DNA of 5,034 bases from an uncultured Candidatus Saccharibacteria bacterium (GTDB lineage Bacteria > Patescibacteria > Saccharimonadia > Saccharimonadales > UBA6022). Shown here piece after piece: positions 4,791 through 5,034 of the stretch (position 1 is the stretch's first letter; each line of letters starts with the position of its first letter). Location of the stretch: assembly GCA_946479665.1 (NCBI GenBank), contig CAMLGO010000068.1:1-5034 (forward strand). The letters run 5' to 3'. The position numbers and the translations under genes are program-made. The notes under the pieces are model-generated. The model did not search any database and was not told the origin of the DNA. It was given only the letters and a program-made list of their open reading frames with translations.

Positions 4791-5034
4791 TCAAGACGTG
4801 CGTCGGCGGCGCGTGAGAAAGTAAAGACCCACGAGGAAACACACTACACTGATGATAATAAGGCCAACAAAAAGAAAGAAAAGGGGCGTCTGGTGCACGA
4901 CCAACTGTGGAATGCGCCGGGTCGGCACCGCAACAACGCCAACAAATGCACCAACCGAGCCAAAGTAGCTACCGATCATATTCGCCTTATGCGCCGATAT
5001 ATTCCCTTTTATCGCAGAGTAAAGACCAAGCGAT
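4791..5034 (-). CDS. Membrane protein, 3' part only (DUF2306-like)
   Basis: The minus frame is open from the right edge to a TGA at 4791-4793, giving the last 80 residues of a protein whose start lies outside the window. The visible part begins with a polar stretch containing an HKANM motif followed by GSYFG. A weakly hydrophobic segment (GAFVGVVAV) comes next, then a strong membrane helix (TPLFFLFVGLIII and on), and a positively charged tail (TRRRRTS) that should face the cytoplasm. A histidine, then M and a serine-tyrosine pair at the head of a helix recalls the H-x-x-W-M-x-x-S-Y pattern of DUF2306 membrane proteins, though the tryptophan is absent. That match is from memory and weak. An internal ATG at 4977-4979 is unlikely to be the real start because the frame stays open and coding-like upstream. 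It is convergent with murI across a 37-base gap. Confidence 0.6.
   Translation of the reverse strand, partial: SLGLYSAIKGNISAHKANMIGSYFGSVGAFVGVVAVPTRRIPQLVVHQTPLFFLFVGLIIISVVCFLVGLYFLTRRRRTS

Noticed and set aside
4782..4800. Possible intrinsic terminator for the right-edge membrane gene (short CGTC/GACG stem, then five T on the minus strand)
   Set aside because: The stem is four base pairs with a two-base loop, which is not a stable hairpin; opening it leaves only about three pairs.
4764..4832. 7-bp inverted repeat GTGGGTC / GACCCAC around the murI 3' end
   Set aside because: The arms are 55 bases apart and one lies inside the membrane gene; this is likely chance.
1..5034. CRISPR array, insertion sequence or phage genes
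   Set aside because: No regularly spaced repeats, transposase motifs or terminal inverted repeats are visible; the genes are core housekeeping genes.

Overview
The window carries a compact block of bacterial cell-division and envelope genes. On the minus strand, in transcription order, lie ftsA, ftsZ, an NrdR-like regulator, a small thioredoxin-fold protein and a VKOR-type membrane oxidoreductase. On the plus strand, diverging from ftsA, is a short glutamate racemase gene (murI). At the right edge, convergent with murI, is the 3' part of a small membrane-protein gene. About 195 bases at the left edge hold no convincing gene.

The organism is bacterial with the standard code: TGA is a working stop for murI and for the right-edge gene. 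Small proteins, tight spacing, moderate GC and the order ftsA-ftsZ-nrdR-redox genes suggest a reduced-genome bacterium, most likely of the Patescibacteria/CPR (Saccharibacteria-like). This placement is an inference from gene content and has not been tested by phylogeny.

Layout: 1-195 is non-coding or decayed sequence with several inverted repeats. 196-1530 is a tightly packed trio (nrdR, thioredoxin-like, VKOR) with strong Shine-Dalgarno sites and short gaps or overlaps. 1543-2736 is ftsZ, with its own likely promoter in the 63-base gap after ftsA. 2800-4035 is ftsA. 4036-4108 is a divergent promoter region whose two -10 boxes sit only 6-7 bases from the ftsA and murI start codons, so both mRNAs are probably leaderless. 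4109-4753 is murI and 4791-5034 is the partial membrane gene.

How the genes fit together: MurI makes D-glutamate for peptidoglycan, FtsA and FtsZ build the septal ring, NrdR normally sets ribonucleotide reductase expression, and VKOR makes disulfides in exported proteins. The window thus joins wall precursor supply, division, dNTP control and envelope redox. Two proteins lack the cysteines that define their families: the NrdR homologue has none of the four zinc-ribbon cysteines, and the thioredoxin-like protein has no CXXC. These, with the paired leaderless promoters, are the most interesting points.
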